A stretch of DNA of 64,000 nucleotides from Verrucomicrobiota bacterium (GCA_027493615.1 JAOSKK010000035.1:62001-126000), one strand, 5' to 3'; counted from the stretch's first letter, positions 31,413 to 42,313 are shown. Notes: generated from the sequence alone by a model not told the origin. A program made the numbers and translations.

Positions 31413-34400
31413 TTGCAGGCCGATCCCTGTGGCGCGGCACATCCCGGAGTGGTGGCCGCGACGCTCGCAACTCCCGCCGCGGAAGCCCTCTTTCAGCGCG
31501 TGGAGAAGGGTTGCTTGGCGTCCTGGCACGGCGTCGCCCCGGCGGCCTGGCCGTTCCTGACCGCCCTCTGGCATGCGCGGCAGCCTGGCGAGCCCATCCT
31601 CGTGATCCTGGCGGACCGGAAGCAGCAGGAGGCCTTTCATCAAGACCTCGAGACCTGGCTGCGTTTGACCCCGACCCCGGCCGCGGCATCCGGAGGTGAC
31701 ACGCTGGCGAAGGCGCTGTTCTTCCCCGCGTGGGAGGTGTTGCCGCATCAGTCGCAGCTCCCCCACGCCGATGTCATCAGCGAACGCCTCGAATGCCTGG
31801 TCGCACTAAGTGTTCCCGCCGCGAGCGAGGTCGCGCCGGTGATCGTCACCAACGCCGTGGCGCTGACCCAGAAGACCTTCAGGCCAACGGAGCTGAGGCA
31901 GCGACTGCGCCGGCTCGCGCGCGGGGACGTGGTGGACCCGCTGGACCTGATCGAGTGGCTCGAGGCCCAGGGCTATGAACCCGAGGTGCAGGTCACGCAG
32001 AAGGGTGAACTGGCGCTGCGCGGCGGTATCGTGGACGTGTTTCCTCTCAACAGCCCCTGGCCCGTTCGCCTCGAGTTCTTCGGCAACGAACTCGAATCGC
32101 TGCGCTGGTTCGATCCCACCACCCAACTGTCCCGCGAAGAGGTCCCGGCGGTCACCATCGCCCCTGCCGGGGAGCTCGGTTTCCTCCGCCCGCCAGCCCA
32201 TCGCCGCGCAGCGCCCGGTGAGGGCACCGGATCAGCGCTCAACGGAACACCCGGCGAAGGCCCGGTGCCGGCAGGCGGCGAAACGTCCGGTGGTGCAGGC
32301 ATCCCGCCTGCCTCGCCCGAAGCCACGTTGCTCGACTACCTCCCCGCCGGCACGCGTGTGTTCCTCGGCGAACCACTCGCGATCGCCGAACGCGTCCGCG
32401 CCCACGCCGCGGCGATCCCGGCGGACGATCCCTTTCACGCGGACTGGGAACAACTCCGCGCAGAATTCGAGCCGCGCGGGTTGCGGGTCTGCGCCTGGCA
32501 GGAAGCGCCGGAGGCGGCCGAGTTCGAGGGGTTGGACGCCTATCGCCCGGTGGCGGTGGCGGCGCCCCAGGCCGAAGTGGCCGAAACCCAGCGCCGAGCC
32601 TTCTTCGGGCAGCTCCACCGCTGGCTGCGGCAGGGTTGGTCGGTGCACGTCTTCTGCAACAACGACGGCGAACGCCAGCGCTTCGGTGAGGTGTGGTCCG
32701 AGTACGGGTTTGCCGCCTCGACACCCCCGGACGATCCGCCTGCGTCTCTCCCTGAACCTGTGGTGGGGGCTTCCCGCCTGCACCCCCCGCGGTCCGTGGC
32801 CCCTGAGCAGGTCCGAGAGGAACCGCTCCCTCCCCGCCACCCCCTGCCGCCACGTGGGCGCCCTCAGCCGCGGTTTTCTCTGGGCCGCCGCCCGGCTGGT
32901 GGTGGTGACCGACGCCGAGATCTTCGGGCGTTACAAGGTCCAACGTCCGCGGCGCCTGCGAAGTCCCCACGCTGCTGCCACGCGGTCCCCTGCTGGACAT
33001 CGACTTCGCGCAGCTCGAGGCGGGGGATTACGTGGTGCATCTCCAGCACGGGATTGGGCGCTATCAGGGGCTGGGATTCCTGCCCACCGCGACGGGCGAG
33101 CGGGGTCCTGGGTCCACGCAGGAATGCCTCATCATCGAGTACGCCGCGCGCGACATCGGTCAGCCCCCGCCCAAGCTCTACGTGCCCATCACCGAGGCGC
33201 ATCTGGTCAGCAAGTACGTCGGGGCCGGCAAGGCGCGGCCGCCGTTGAACACGCTGGGGGAACCCGCTGGGCGAAGGCAAAGGCCGAAGCCACGGAGGCG
33301 GTGCGGGATCTGGCGGCGGAACTCCTCAGCGTGCAGGCCGCCCGCGCGGCGCAACCCGGCTTCGCGTTCCCCGCCGACGCTCCCTGGCAACGGGAGTTCG
33401 AGAGCGCGTTTCTCTACGAGGAAACCCCGGACCAGTTGCGGGCCATCAGCGAGACCAAGCGCGATCTCGAGGCGCCCAAGCCCATGGACCGGCTGATCTG
33501 CGGGGACGTGGGTTTCGGCAAGACCGAGGTGGCCATCCGCGCGGCGTTCAAGGCGGTGCTGGCCGGCAAGCAGGTGGCCGTGCTGGTGCCCACGACCGTG
33601 CTGGCGCAACAGCACTACAACACCTTCCGCGAACGCACGGCGGATTACCCGGTCCGGGTCGAGCTGTTGTCCCGCTTCCGCACCCGGCGGCAGCAGGATC
33701 AGGTGTTGGCGGCGCTGGCGGCGGGGGCGGTGGACATCGTGGTGGGCACCCACCGGCTGCTCCAGGCCGACGTGACGTTCAAGGACCTGGGGCTGGTGGT
33801 GGTGGACGAGGAACAGCGGTTCGGCGTCACCCACAAGGAGCGGCTCAAACAAATGCGCGCGCTGGTCGACGTCCTCACCCTCACCGCCACGCCCATCCCG
33901 CGCACGCTGTATCTGGCACTGACCGGCGCACGCGACCTCAGCACCATCGAGACCCCGCCGCAGGACCGCCTGCCGGTCGAGACCCTCATCTCGCCCTACG
34001 ACGAGCGGCTGATTCGCGACGCGATCCAGCGGGAACTCGAGCGCGGCGGGCAGGTGTTCTTCCTGCACAACCGGGTGTTCGACATCGAGGCGGTCGCCGA
34101 CAAGCTGCGCCGACTGGTGCCCGGCGTGCGCCTGGCCGTGGGCCACGGCCAGATGCCGGCCGACGAACTCGAGGAGGTCATGACCCGGTTTGTCAACGGA
34201 GACGCCGACGTCCTGTTGTCCACGACGATCATCGAGAGCGGCATCGACATCCCCAACGCCAACACGATCATCATCGACCGCGCCGACCGGTTCGGCCTCA
34301 GCGACCTCTACCAGTTGCGGGGCCGGGTGGGCCGCTACAAGCACCAAGCCTACGCCTACCTGCTCCTGCCCCGCCACGCCGGCCTGCTCCTCGAGGCCCG

Positions 34401-35060
34401 CAAGCGCATCAGCGCCATCAAGCAGTTCTCCACGCCCGGCAGTGGCTTCAAGATCGCCATGCGCGACCTCGAACTGCGCGGTGCGGGGAACCTCCTGGGC
34501 AAGGAACAAAGCGGCCACATCACGGCCGTGGGCTTCGCGCTGTACTGCCAGTTGCTCGAACAGAGCGTGAAGTCGCTCAAGGGCGAGACCCCCCGCCCCG
34601 CCGCGCCCGTGACCCTTCGCCTGGACTTTCTCGAGGTCGGCACGAGCGAGCCCGATCCTTCACCCTCCGTCGCCGGGCCGGTCAACCGCCCGCCCCGGCG
34701 GCGCCCGGTCTGCCCAGGGCCGCGTTCCCGAGCTCGTACGTGCCGGAAGCCCAGCACCGCGTGGAGCTCTACCGCCGCCTGGCGCAGATCCGCGACCGGA
34801 CGACGCTGGAGACCTTCCAGCGCGAAGTGCGCGACCGGTTCGGCACACCTCCGCCCGCGGTGGAACTGCTGTTCCAGGTGTCCGCCCTCAAGCTGGTCGC
34901 CGCCGAGCGCAACGTCACGGCCATCGAGACCCGCGAGGACAAGGTGCTGTTGGAGCGTGGCGGTGATTACGTCACCATCGGCGACCGCTTCCCGCGGCTG
35001 ACCAAACGGACCCCTGCCGCCCGTCTCAACGAGATCCGGCGACTGCTGCTCTCCCTCTAG
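31413..35060 (+). CDS. mfd: Transcription-repair coupling factor Mfd (frame broken)
   Basis: About 1,216 residues. Mfd displaces stalled RNA polymerase and recruits UvrA. Seen in order: UvrB-like domain (GDTLAKALFFPAWEVLPHQ, GGIVDVFPLNSPWPVRLEFFG), RNAP-interaction domain (GDYVVHLQHGIGRYQGL), Walker A GDVGFGKTEVA (nt 33505), DEEQ box VVVDEEQRFG, motif VI region QLRGRVGRYKHQAYAY, and the C-terminal TRCF domain (YRRLAQIRDRTTLE). The frame changes between nt 32760 and 32860, near 32965, in a G run near 33256 and near 34700; the net change is zero. The start is uncertain: TTG 31413 or GTG 31449. Residues around nt 32225-32330 and 32750-32815 are Pro/Gly-rich inserts; both contain copies of repeat module D. 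Confidence 0.93.
32284..32315 (+). repeat. Repeat module D fragment inside mfd
   Basis: GGTGGTGCAGGCATCCCGCC matches the D core with a few changes. It is translated in frame as GGAGIPPASP in a low-complexity insert of Mfd. Confidence 0.5.
32752..32815 (+). repeat. Repeat module D inside mfd
   Basis: GAACCTGTGGTGGGGGCTTC, CCGCCTGCAC and a distal GAGCAGG match 2966-3035 in order. It lies between the second and third conserved blocks of Mfd, next to a frame break, and is translated as PVVGASRLHPPRS. Confidence 0.65.
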
Positions 35061-35078
35061 ACGGGAGCGGGGTCCTGG

Positions 35079-37739
35079 CTACGGGACCGCACCCGCCCCG
35101 GGTTCGTCCGGTGTTTCGCTGCCTTCCTCGGCGATGACCGGTGCGATGGCCTGCAGGCGGTCGTTCTCCTCGAGCTCGATCAGTTTGACCCCTTGCGCGT
35201 TGCGCCCGGTCTCCCGCACGTCCCGGACCGCAATGCGCACCATCTGGCCGCCGGCCGTGATCAGCATCAGCTCGTCGGTGTCCCGGACCGTGAGGGCGCC
35301 GACCACGCCGCCGGTGCGCTCGGTGGTCTTCATGGTGATGATGCCCTTGCCGCCGCGCGACTGCAGGCGGTACTCGTCGAAGGGGGTGCGTTTGCCGATC
35401 CCGTTCTCGCCGGCCACCAACAGGGTGGCGTCGGGCGCAACGAGGGACATGGCGATGACGTGGTCGCCCGACTCGAGGTCGATGCCGCGCACGCCGGTGG
35501 CCGGGCGCCCCATCGCCCGCACGTCCTCCTCGGGAAACCGGATGCTCATGCCGCCCTGGGTGATGAGGACCACCTCGTTCTGGCCGGTCGTGAGCTGCGC
35601 GTTGATGAGCGTGTCGTCGGGCTCGATCCCGATGGCGATGATGCCCCCGCGGCGGACGTTGGCGAACTCGGCGAGGGCGGTCCGCTTGACCGTCCCCTGG
35701 CGGGTGGCGAAGAAGACCAGGCCGGGCTGCTCCCAGGTGGCGTCCTCGCGGTTGGCGCCGGTCTTGCCGGCGATCGGAATGACGGCCGCGATCTTCTCCC
35801 CGCTCTGGAGTTCGAGCAGGTTGGCGATGTTGCGGCCCTTGGCGGCCCGCCCCATGTCCGGGATTTCGAGGACCCGCTCGACGTACACCCGCCCGGTGTT
35901 CGTGAAGAACATCAGGTAATCGTGCGTGCTGGCCGTGAAGAGGTGCTCGATGAAGTCGCCGGCTTCGCCCTCGACCGCCGAGCTTTCCCGGGTGGCCATG
36001 CCGATGACGCCCTTGCCGCCGCGGCGCTGGGCCCGGTACGAGCTGACGTTGGTGCGCTTGATGAGGCCGTGGTGGGACATGGTGATCACCACCGCCTCGT
36101 TGGCGATGAGGTCTTCGATGGCGATCTCGCCTTCCTCCGGCACGATCTGCGTGAGGCGCGGGGTGGCGTGCTTTTCCTTGATCGCCTGCAATTCGCTTTT
36201 GATGAGGGCCAGGACGCGCGCCTCCTTGGCCAGGATGTCGAGCAAGTCCTTGATGGTCTCGAGCAGCTTCTGGTACTCGGCCGCGACCTTGTCGGATTCC
36301 AGGGCGGTGAGCTGGTAGAGGCGCAGTTCGAGGATGGCGTCCACCTGCCGCTCGGTGAGGGCGTAGCGGCCGTTGACCAGGCGGGCTGGGGTGCGGATCA
36401 GAACGCCCCACGACTCCACCTGCGACGACGCCCATTCGAAGGCCAGCAGCTTGACCTTGGCCTCCTCGCGCGATTGCGAGCTGCGGATGATGCGGATGAA
36501 CTCGTCCAGGTTCGCCAGCGCGATGAGATACCCCTCCAGCACCTCGGCCCGGTCCTCGGCGCGCCGCAACTGGAACCGCGTCCGTCGCAGCACCACCTCG
36601 CGCCGGTGCTCGATGTAGCAGTTGATGAGTTCCTTGAGGCTGAGCGTCTTGGGCCGGCCATGGTCAATGGCCAGGGCGTTGACGGCAAAGCTGGTCTCCA
36701 ACGCCGTGTGCTTGAAGAGGTTGTTGATGACCACCTTCGCCACCGCGTCGCGCTTGATCTCGATGACCACCCGGGTGTGCTCATCCGACTCGTCCCGCAC
36801 GGCGGTGATGTCCTTGAACTCCTTGATCTCTCCTTCGTTGACCAGGGCGGCGATGCGCTTCACCAACTCGGCCCGGTTCACGTTGAACGGGATCTGCGTG
36901 ACCACAATGTGCTCGCGCCCGCCCTTGAGGGTTTCGACCCCGACCACGCCACGGATCTTGAGCGAGCCGCGGCCGGTGCTGAAGTAACTGCGGATCCCCT
37001 CGATCCCACAGACCACGCAGCCGGTGGGGAAGTCCGGGCCGGGCACGAGCTTCATGAGCTGCGCCACGGTCATGCCCGGGTTGTCAATCTGGGCGCAGAC
37101 GGCGTCCACGATCTCGCCGAGGTTGTGGGGCGCCATGTTGGTGGCCATGCCCACTGCGATGCCTGTGCCGCCGTTGACCAGCAGGTTGGGGAAGGCGGCC
37201 GGCAACACCACGGGTTCCTCGTGCTCCTCGTCGTACGTCAGCACAAAATCCACCGTCTCCTGCTCCAAGTCGGCCATCAGCACGGCCCCAAGATGCGTGA
37301 GGCGGGCCTCGGTGTACCGCATGGCCGCCGGCGGATCGTCCTCGATGGAACCGAAGTTGCCCTGCCCATCCACCAGCCTCTCGCGCATCGACCACGGCTG
37401 CGCCATGTGGACGAGCGTCGGGTAGATGGCCTGATCCCCATGCGGGTGGTACTTGCCCATGGTCTCCCCCACGATGCGGGCGCATTTCAGGTGCTTGCGC
37501 GTCGGGAGCAGGTTCAGATCGTTGAACATCGCGTACAGAAGCCGCCGCTGTGAGGGCTTGAGTCCGTCCCGCACGTCCGGGAGGGCGCGCGACACGATCA
37601 CCGACATCGAGTAATCAAGGAACGAGTTCTTGATCTCGTCGGCGACGTTGATCTTCTCGATCTTCTCGTGAGCCGCAAAAACGGACGGGACGCCCGGCGC
37701 AGGCTCCGGAGGGATGGGCGGTTCGGGAGTGTCAGGCAT
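35079..37739 (-). CDS. gyrA: DNA gyrase subunit A
   Basis: 886 residues, intact. Gyrase A cuts and rejoins DNA within the A2B2 enzyme that supercoils DNA. Catalytic Tyr142 lies in AAMRYTEARLT; the GyrA box QRRGGKG, needed for DNA wrapping, is in the C-terminal beta-pinwheel (nt about 36025). The region matching the quinolone pocket reads HPHGDQAIYPT: Gln103 and Pro107 occupy the positions of E. coli Ser83 and Asp87. An N-terminal extension of about 20 Pro-rich residues precedes the usual start, so a later start is possible, but no Met follows until residue 45. gyrB lies 76 nt upstream in the same direction, giving a gyrB-gyrA operon. Confidence 0.97.
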   Translation of the reverse strand: MPDTPEPPIPPEPAPGVPSVFAAHEKIEKINVADEIKNSFLDYSMSVIVSRALPDVRDGLKPSQRRLLYAMFNDLNLLPTRKHLKCARIVGETMGKYHPHGDQAIYPTLVHMAQPWSMRERLVDGQGNFGSIEDDPPAAMRYTEARLTHLGAVLMADLEQETVDFVLTYDEEHEEPVVLPAAFPNLLVNGGTGIAVGMATNMAPHNLGEIVDAVCAQIDNPGMTVAQLMKLVPGPDFPTGCVVCGIEGIRSYFSTGRGSLKIRGVVGVETLKGGREHIVVTQIPFNVNRAELVKRIAALVNEGEIKEFKDITAVRDESDEHTRVVIEIKRDAVAKVVINNLFKHTALETSFAVNALAIDHGRPKTLSLKELINCYIEHRREVVLRRTRFQLRRAEDRAEVLEGYLIALANLDEFIRIIRSSQSREEAKVKLLAFEWASSQVESWGVLIRTPARLVNGRYALTERQVDAILELRLYQLTALESDKVAAEYQKLLETIKDLLDILAKEARVLALIKSELQAIKEKHATPRLTQIVPEEGEIAIEDLIANEAVVITMSHHGLIKRTNVSSYRAQRRGGKGVIGMATRESSAVEGEAGDFIEHLFTASTHDYLMFFTNTGRVYVERVLEIPDMGRAAKGRNIANLLELQSGEKIAAVIPIAGKTGANREDATWEQPGLVFFATRQGTVKRTALAEFANVRRGGIIAIGIEPDDTLINAQLTTGQNEVVLITQGGMSIRFPEEDVRAMGRPATGVRGIDLESGDHVIAMSLVAPDATLLVAGENGIGKRTPFDEYRLQSRGGKGIITMKTTERTGGVVGALTVRDTDELMLITAGGQMVRIAVRDVRETGRNAQGVKLIELEENDRLQAIAPVIAEEGSETPDEPGAGAVP

Positions 37740-37815
37740 GGGGGCGGAGGGACTTCAGCGCGGCAAGCCGGCTGGACAAGTGGCGGGTGAGCTATCCGGG
37801 CGGGATCGCGGCGGG

Positions 37816-40314
37816 CTAAACATCCAGGTTCCTGACGTTCAGCGCATTGTCCTCGATGAACTGACGGCGCGGTTCCACCTCATCGCCCATCAGGGTGGTG
37901 AACATCGTCTCCGCCTCAACGGCGTCGGCGAGATCCACCCGCAGCAGCTTCCGCTTGGCCGGGTTCATCGTGGTCTCGAAAAGCTGGTCGGGGTTCATCT
38001 CGCCCAACCCCTTGAACCGCTTGATCTCCAGCCCTCGTTTGCCGACCTCTTTGACGGCGGTGAGAATCTCGGGGATGGCAAAGAGCGGCGTGACCCGCTC
38101 GTTGTCTCCCTCGCCCTCCACCAACTCGAACAGGGGATGGTCCTGCGCGGCGTAGTGGGCGACGTTCAGCCCGCGCTGAGCCAGCTTGTGCAGCAGATCC
38201 TCGATCGCCTTGCTCTCGTGCAACTCGGTGTGCCGCGCCCGCCGGGTCACTCCGTTGGGGCCGTTCCTCTTCTCCGCCACGGGCTCCGGTTCCTCCTGGC
38301 CGAACAGTCGCAGGTCGGGATTGGCCTCGCCGAACTGCCGCAGGTCGGTCTCCGTGTGGAAGTAGTGCACGGTCTCGTCGTTCCCGGCGCGAACCTTGAC
38401 CAGGTGACGCGGCAGGGCATGACTCGTCGGGTCGCGCCGCTCCACGAACTCGCCGAAGTCGCCGCCGTGCCGCTGCAGGGCGCGCGCATACTTGTCCAGG
38501 GCGGCGAGCAACTCGAGGATCTCGCCGAGCTGCTTGGGCGTGAGTTCCTTTCCGTCGCCGACGTTGCGCAAGCGCACCTCGTCGGTCCCGAGCTGGATCA
38601 GGATGCGGTTGAGTGCGGCGTCGTCGTCAACGTACTCGACCCGCTTCTTGCGGGTGATCTGGTAGAGTGGCGGCTGGGCGATGTAGACAAACCCGCGTTT
38701 GATCAGCTCCGGCATCTGCCGGTAAAAGAACGTGAGGAGGAGCGTCCGGATGTGGGAGCCGTCCACGTCGGCATCGGTCATGATGATGACCTTGTGGTAG
38801 CGGAGCTTTTCGAGATTGAAGGCCCCCTCCCTTCCCCGTCCCCGATGCCGGTGCCCACGGCCGTGATCATCGTGCGGATTTCGTTGTTTTGCAGGACCTT
38901 GTCCAGGCGCGCCTTCTCCACGTTGATGAGCTTGCCCCGAATCGGCAGGATCGCCTGGTACCGCCGGTCCCGGCCCTGCTTGGCCGAGCCACCGGCCGAG
39001 TCGCCCTCCACGATGTAAATCTCCGTGTTCGCCGGGTCGCGATCCGAGCAGTCCGCCAGCTTGCCCGGCAGTCCCCCGCCGGTGAGGGCGCCCTTGCGCA
39101 CCGTGTCCCGCGCCTTCCGGGCCGCCTCGCGCGCCCGCGCCGCGGTGAGGCCCTTGTCGACGATCTTGCGAGCCACCCCCGGGTTGGCATCGAAGTACGT
39201 CAGCAGACCCTCGTAGACAATCGACGCGACGATGCCGTCGATCTCGGTGTTGACCAACTTGACCTTCGTCTGTGATTCGAACCGCGGGTTGGGGAGCTTC
39301 ACGCTCAGCACGCACACCAAGCCCTCGCGCACGTCATCCCCGGTGATCGCCGGGTCCTTGTCCTTCAGCAGGTTGTTCTGACGCGCGTACTGATTGACCG
39401 CCCGGGTCAGGGCACTGCGGAACCCGGTCAGGTGCGTGCCGCCGTCCGGATTCGAAATCGAGTTTGCAAAGCAGAGGATCTGGTCGTTGAAGCTGTCGTT
39501 GTATTGCAGCACGCAGTCCACGTAGACCTCCTCGTCGCGACCTTCCACCTTCACCGGACGGTGGTCCGACAGACTGATCGGCTTCGGGTGGAGGACCTGT
39601 CGGGTCTTGCCCAACTGCCGCACGAACTCCTCGATCCCTTCCCGGAAGTAGAACCGCTCGGTCCGCTCGGCCCGCTCGTCGGTCAGGGTGATCTCGAGGC
39701 CCGGGTTCAGAAAGGCCAGCTCCCGCAACCGCGAAGCCAGGAGCTCGAACTTGAACTCGGTGGTCAGCGTGAAGATCTGCGGGTCCGGTTTGAAGGTGAT
39801 GAGCGTGCCTCGCTGCTTGGATTTTCCGATGGTCTCGAGCTTCCGGGTGGTCTGGCCCCGGGCGAACTCCATGAAATGCACTTCGCCCTCGCGGCACACC
39901 TCGACCTTGAACCACTCGGACAGGGCGTTGACGCACTTGGCCCCCACGCCGTGCAGACCGCCGGAGTACTTGTACGCGCCCTGACCGGAACTTGCCGCCG
40001 GCATGAAGATTGGTGAGGACCAACTCGACGGCCGGTATCTTCCACTTCGGATGGATGTCGACGGGGATGCCCCGGCCATCGTCCCGAATCGAACACGAAC
40101 CGTCGACGTGGAGCGTCACGGCAATCCGTCCGCAATACCCCGCGAGGTGCTCATCAATCGAGTTGTCCAGCACCTCGAAAACACAGTGGTGCAACCCGCG
40201 CTCGTCGGGGTCGCCGATGTACATCCCGGGCCGCCTACGGACCGCCTCCAACCCCTCCAATTTGTCGATTTTGGATGCGTCGTACTTCTCGGTCGCGATC
40301 TCGGTGTTCGCCAT
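37816..40314 (-). CDS. gyrB: DNA gyrase subunit B (frame broken)
   Basis: About 832 residues; the ATPase subunit of gyrase. GHKL ATPase domain with EVLDNSIDEHLAG, DDGRGIPVD and GGLHGVGAKCVNAL; transducer domain; Toprim domain with EGDSAGGSAKQGRDRR and DADVDGSHIRTLL; C-terminal end FKGLGEMNPDQLFETTM. Two compensating one-base breaks: an extra C at 39985-39988 (correct reading KFGQGAYKYSGG) and a missing G near 38830 (GDGEGEGAFNLEKLRYHK). An insert of about 150 residues follows the Toprim motif (nt about 38170-38640), as in E. coli-type GyrB. ATG 40314 is chosen; an in-frame GTG at 40320 is closer to a Shine-Dalgarno-like AGGAAG. Confidence 0.95.
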
Positions 40315-40327
40315 AGGCACGAATGTC

Positions 40328-40346
40328 CAGCAACTTCCTGTTGCTG
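40328..40346 (-). promoter_or_regulatory. gyrB leader hairpin with AGGAA loop
   Basis: On the minus strand CAGCAAC and GTTGCTG form a perfect 7-bp stem whose 5-nt loop is AGGAA, ending 13 nt before the gyrB ATG. The purine loop is the only Shine-Dalgarno-like sequence in the leader. Confidence 0.4.
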
Positions 40347-40392
40347 AAGAGGTTGAAGGAGCGTTTGAAGGGCCCTTCGCAACTCGGCCGGA

Positions 40393-40421
40393 AGTGTAGC
40401 GATCAGCGGGGGGAGACTCAA
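40393..40421 (-). promoter_or_regulatory. Sigma-70-like promoter for gyrB-gyrA
   Basis: Minus-strand TTGAGT, 17-nt spacer, TACACT; each box matches four of six consensus bases. The -10 box is 78 nt upstream of the gyrB ATG. Confidence 0.45.
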
Positions 40422-40721
40422 TGCGAAACTTCGCCTCACCACAATCAGTTGTGGCGGGTCAGCTCCGCGGCAGGATTAGTGGTAGAGCGGCTTCGCCGAA
40501 TGAGGGCACACGACTCTCCATCGCCCCCACCCCGCGCGAGGATTGCCCCCTAATCCCCTCTGTTCGTGATCGGCGGAGAAACCCCACCCCTCGTTCCTCC
40601 GCAGATTCCGAACATAGGGAATTGGGGTGGGGGGTCTTCGCCTTCCCCTCATCCCCGACGTTCGAGATTGGCAAGGGCCCCGGAGCAGGGAGGTTCTCCG
40701 GGGGATCCGTCCCTACGCGGC
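40422..40721. other. Non-coding gap upstream of gyrB
   Basis: About 300 nt with no supported gene. The only structure seen is a GC-rich inverted repeat: ACCCCACCCC at 40581-40590 pairs with GGGGTGGGGG at 40624-40633, enclosing a small ATTCC/GGAAT stem. It may be a terminator remnant for the upstream operon or a diverged repeat. Confidence 0.4.
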
Positions 40722-41216
40722 TTACTTCCGGGGCATGGTCAGGACGACGAACCACGCGTCGCCCAGCTTGTCTTTGGCGTCCCCTGCCAGCACCGCGAGT
40801 TCGCCTTGCCGGAGGGCCTGGATGGGTTGCCGGACGGTTTTCAGGAGCGTGCCTTCGCCGAACAGTTGGACCTCGAGGGTGAAATCATCCACCACCTGGA
40901 ACTCGAGCGTGCACTTGTCGCTCATCTTGACCCGCCGCGGCGCACCGGACTTGACCGTGAACGTCTCCTCTTTGATCAGGAAGTAGTTCTTCCACTTGAA
41001 AACCCTTCCCAACTTCTCCCGCAGACGGCCGCTGACCTCCTTGCAGTCATCGTGCGCAGGCTTCTCGTCGTTGGTTCCCCAGATCAACTGCGCCTGGAGC
41101 TTGATTTCCATCGCGTGGGTGTCGCTGCCCCCAAGCACCCACGTCCAGACGCAGCCAAAGAACAAGATGAGGCGCACCCATCCCGCGCCTCCCTGCCTGC
41201 CATTGATGTTCGTCAT
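40722..41216 (-). CDS. Small exported protein of unknown function
   Basis: 164 residues, intact. Residues 13-35 form a signal peptide or membrane anchor (WVRLILFFGCVWTWVLGG). The mature part is a compact alpha/beta protein: a first strand MEIKLQAQLIWGTND, a basic middle (KLGRVFKWKNYFLIKEE) and repeated beta strands (CTLEFQVVDDFTLEVQLFG). It is not recognised. The gene starts 31 nt after the anti-sigma gene on the same strand and probably belongs to the sigma/anti-sigma operon, so it could be an envelope target or partner of that regulator. Confidence 0.65.
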   Translation of the reverse strand: MTNINGRQGGAGWVRLILFFGCVWTWVLGGSDTHAMEIKLQAQLIWGTNDEKPAHDDCKEVSGRLREKLGRVFKWKNYFLIKEETFTVKSGAPRRVKMSDKCTLEFQVVDDFTLEVQLFGEGTLLKTVRQPIQALRQGELAVLAGDAKDKLGDAWFVVLTMPRK

Positions 41217-41247
41217 TGCGATTCGCGTGCCCCCCGCCGTCTCCGGT

Positions 41248-41718
41248 TCAAAGATTGTTGACCCAGTACACGGTCATTTGCTCGCTGTCCGAGCGGAACG
41301 TGATGTTGCCCAGATCCTCCGGGGGGTTCTCGACCTCGGCCGGGGCCAGCCCGGCGTTCTGCCGGGGCGGTGAGGACCCCGGCATCCACAGAAACACCGC
41401 CAGGGCGGCCGCCAGGGTCGCCGGGATCAGCCAGCGCCACCACCCCCACCCGCCGGCGGGGTGCGGCGCCGCTTCGGCGGCCTTTGCCGCCACCGGACGC
41501 AGTTCGCGTTCGATCTTGGACCAGTAGAATTCGCGGGATTCCGGCACGGCCCGACGGAGCTCGTTCCCGGTCAACCACGCCCGCGTCAGCTTGAGCTCCC
41601 GGACCAGGGCCGCCGCCTCCGCGTCTGCGTTCACCAGGCGCAGCACCTCCGCCGCCTCGTCGGAGGGCAGTTCGCCATCCAGCCAGGCCTGCAGCCGCCA
41701 TGCGGTTTGTTCATTCAT
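41248..41718 (-). CDS. Membrane anti-sigma factor
   Basis: 156 residues from ATG 41718, overlapping the sigma-factor stop by 4 nt (ATGA). The N-terminal 60 residues (LQAWLDGELPSDEAAEVLRLV) have the look of a short anti-sigma helical domain without zinc ligands. A single membrane helix follows (WWRWLIPATLAAALAVFLWM, about residues 93-112), and the last 40 residues are outside the membrane. It should hold the ECF sigma factor inactive at the membrane. Confidence 0.78.
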   Translation of the reverse strand: MNEQTAWRLQAWLDGELPSDEAAEVLRLVNADAEAAALVRELKLTRAWLTGNELRRAVPESREFYWSKIERELRPVAAKAAEAAPHPAGGWGWWRWLIPATLAAALAVFLWMPGSSPPRQNAGLAPAEVENPPEDLGNITFRSDSEQMTVYWVNNL

Positions 41719-42313
41719 GCTTTGCGTTCTTGGTGCAGCCCGACGAGCAAGGCCGCCAGGCGCCGGCGCGCATAGAACAGGCGCGACATGATCGTCCCGA
41801 TCGAGCAACCCATTCGTTTGGCGCACTCTTTATATTCCAAACCCTCAAACTCATGCAAGATCAGCACCGTCCGGTGTGCGTCCGAAAGCTGGCTCAAGCC
41901 GGCATCGATGCGTTCCGCAACTCCTGCCGCTCCAATCCCTCGAGCATGTCCACCTGCACGGCGGGAAGATGGCGCTCCAGGCCGCCTTCCTGGGACATCT
42001 GCTCGACGGACTCGGCGTGCAACCGCTTCTGGCGCCGCATGGCGTCCAAGCACAAGTTGATCACGATCCGGGTCAGCCACGTGGCGAAGCTCGACTCGCC
42101 CTGGAACTGCCCGATCCGTTGCCAGGACTTGACCCAGGCTTCCTGGGAAAGATCCAGCGCCTCTTCCTCGTTGCGCATCATGCTGTACGCCCGTGCGTAC
42201 ACTTTGTCGCGGTGGCGGGCCACAAGTTCTTCAAACGCCGCCATGTCGCCGCTCTGCGCATCACGCACCAGCGCTTCATCACTGGCCGAGGAGTAGTCTT
42301 TGCGGCGCGACAT
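41715..42313 (-). CDS. ECF RNA polymerase sigma factor (frame broken)
   Basis: About 200 residues. Region 2 is clear: FEELVARHRDKVYARAYSMM and DLSQEAWVKSWQRIGQF. Region 4 is also present: LSQLSDAHRTVLILHEFEGLEYKE, then CSIGTIMSRLFYARRRL as the recognition helix. The frame breaks near nt 41930, between the regions; a missing base accounts for it. The gene begins 30 nt after hisB on the same strand and is coupled to the anti-sigma gene. The stimulus is unknown, but the coupled membrane anti-sigma suggests an envelope signal. Confidence 0.88.

Noticed and set aside
35193..37553. 786-residue open frame antisense to gyrA
   Set aside because: It lies wholly opposite an intact gyrA and has no recognisable motif.
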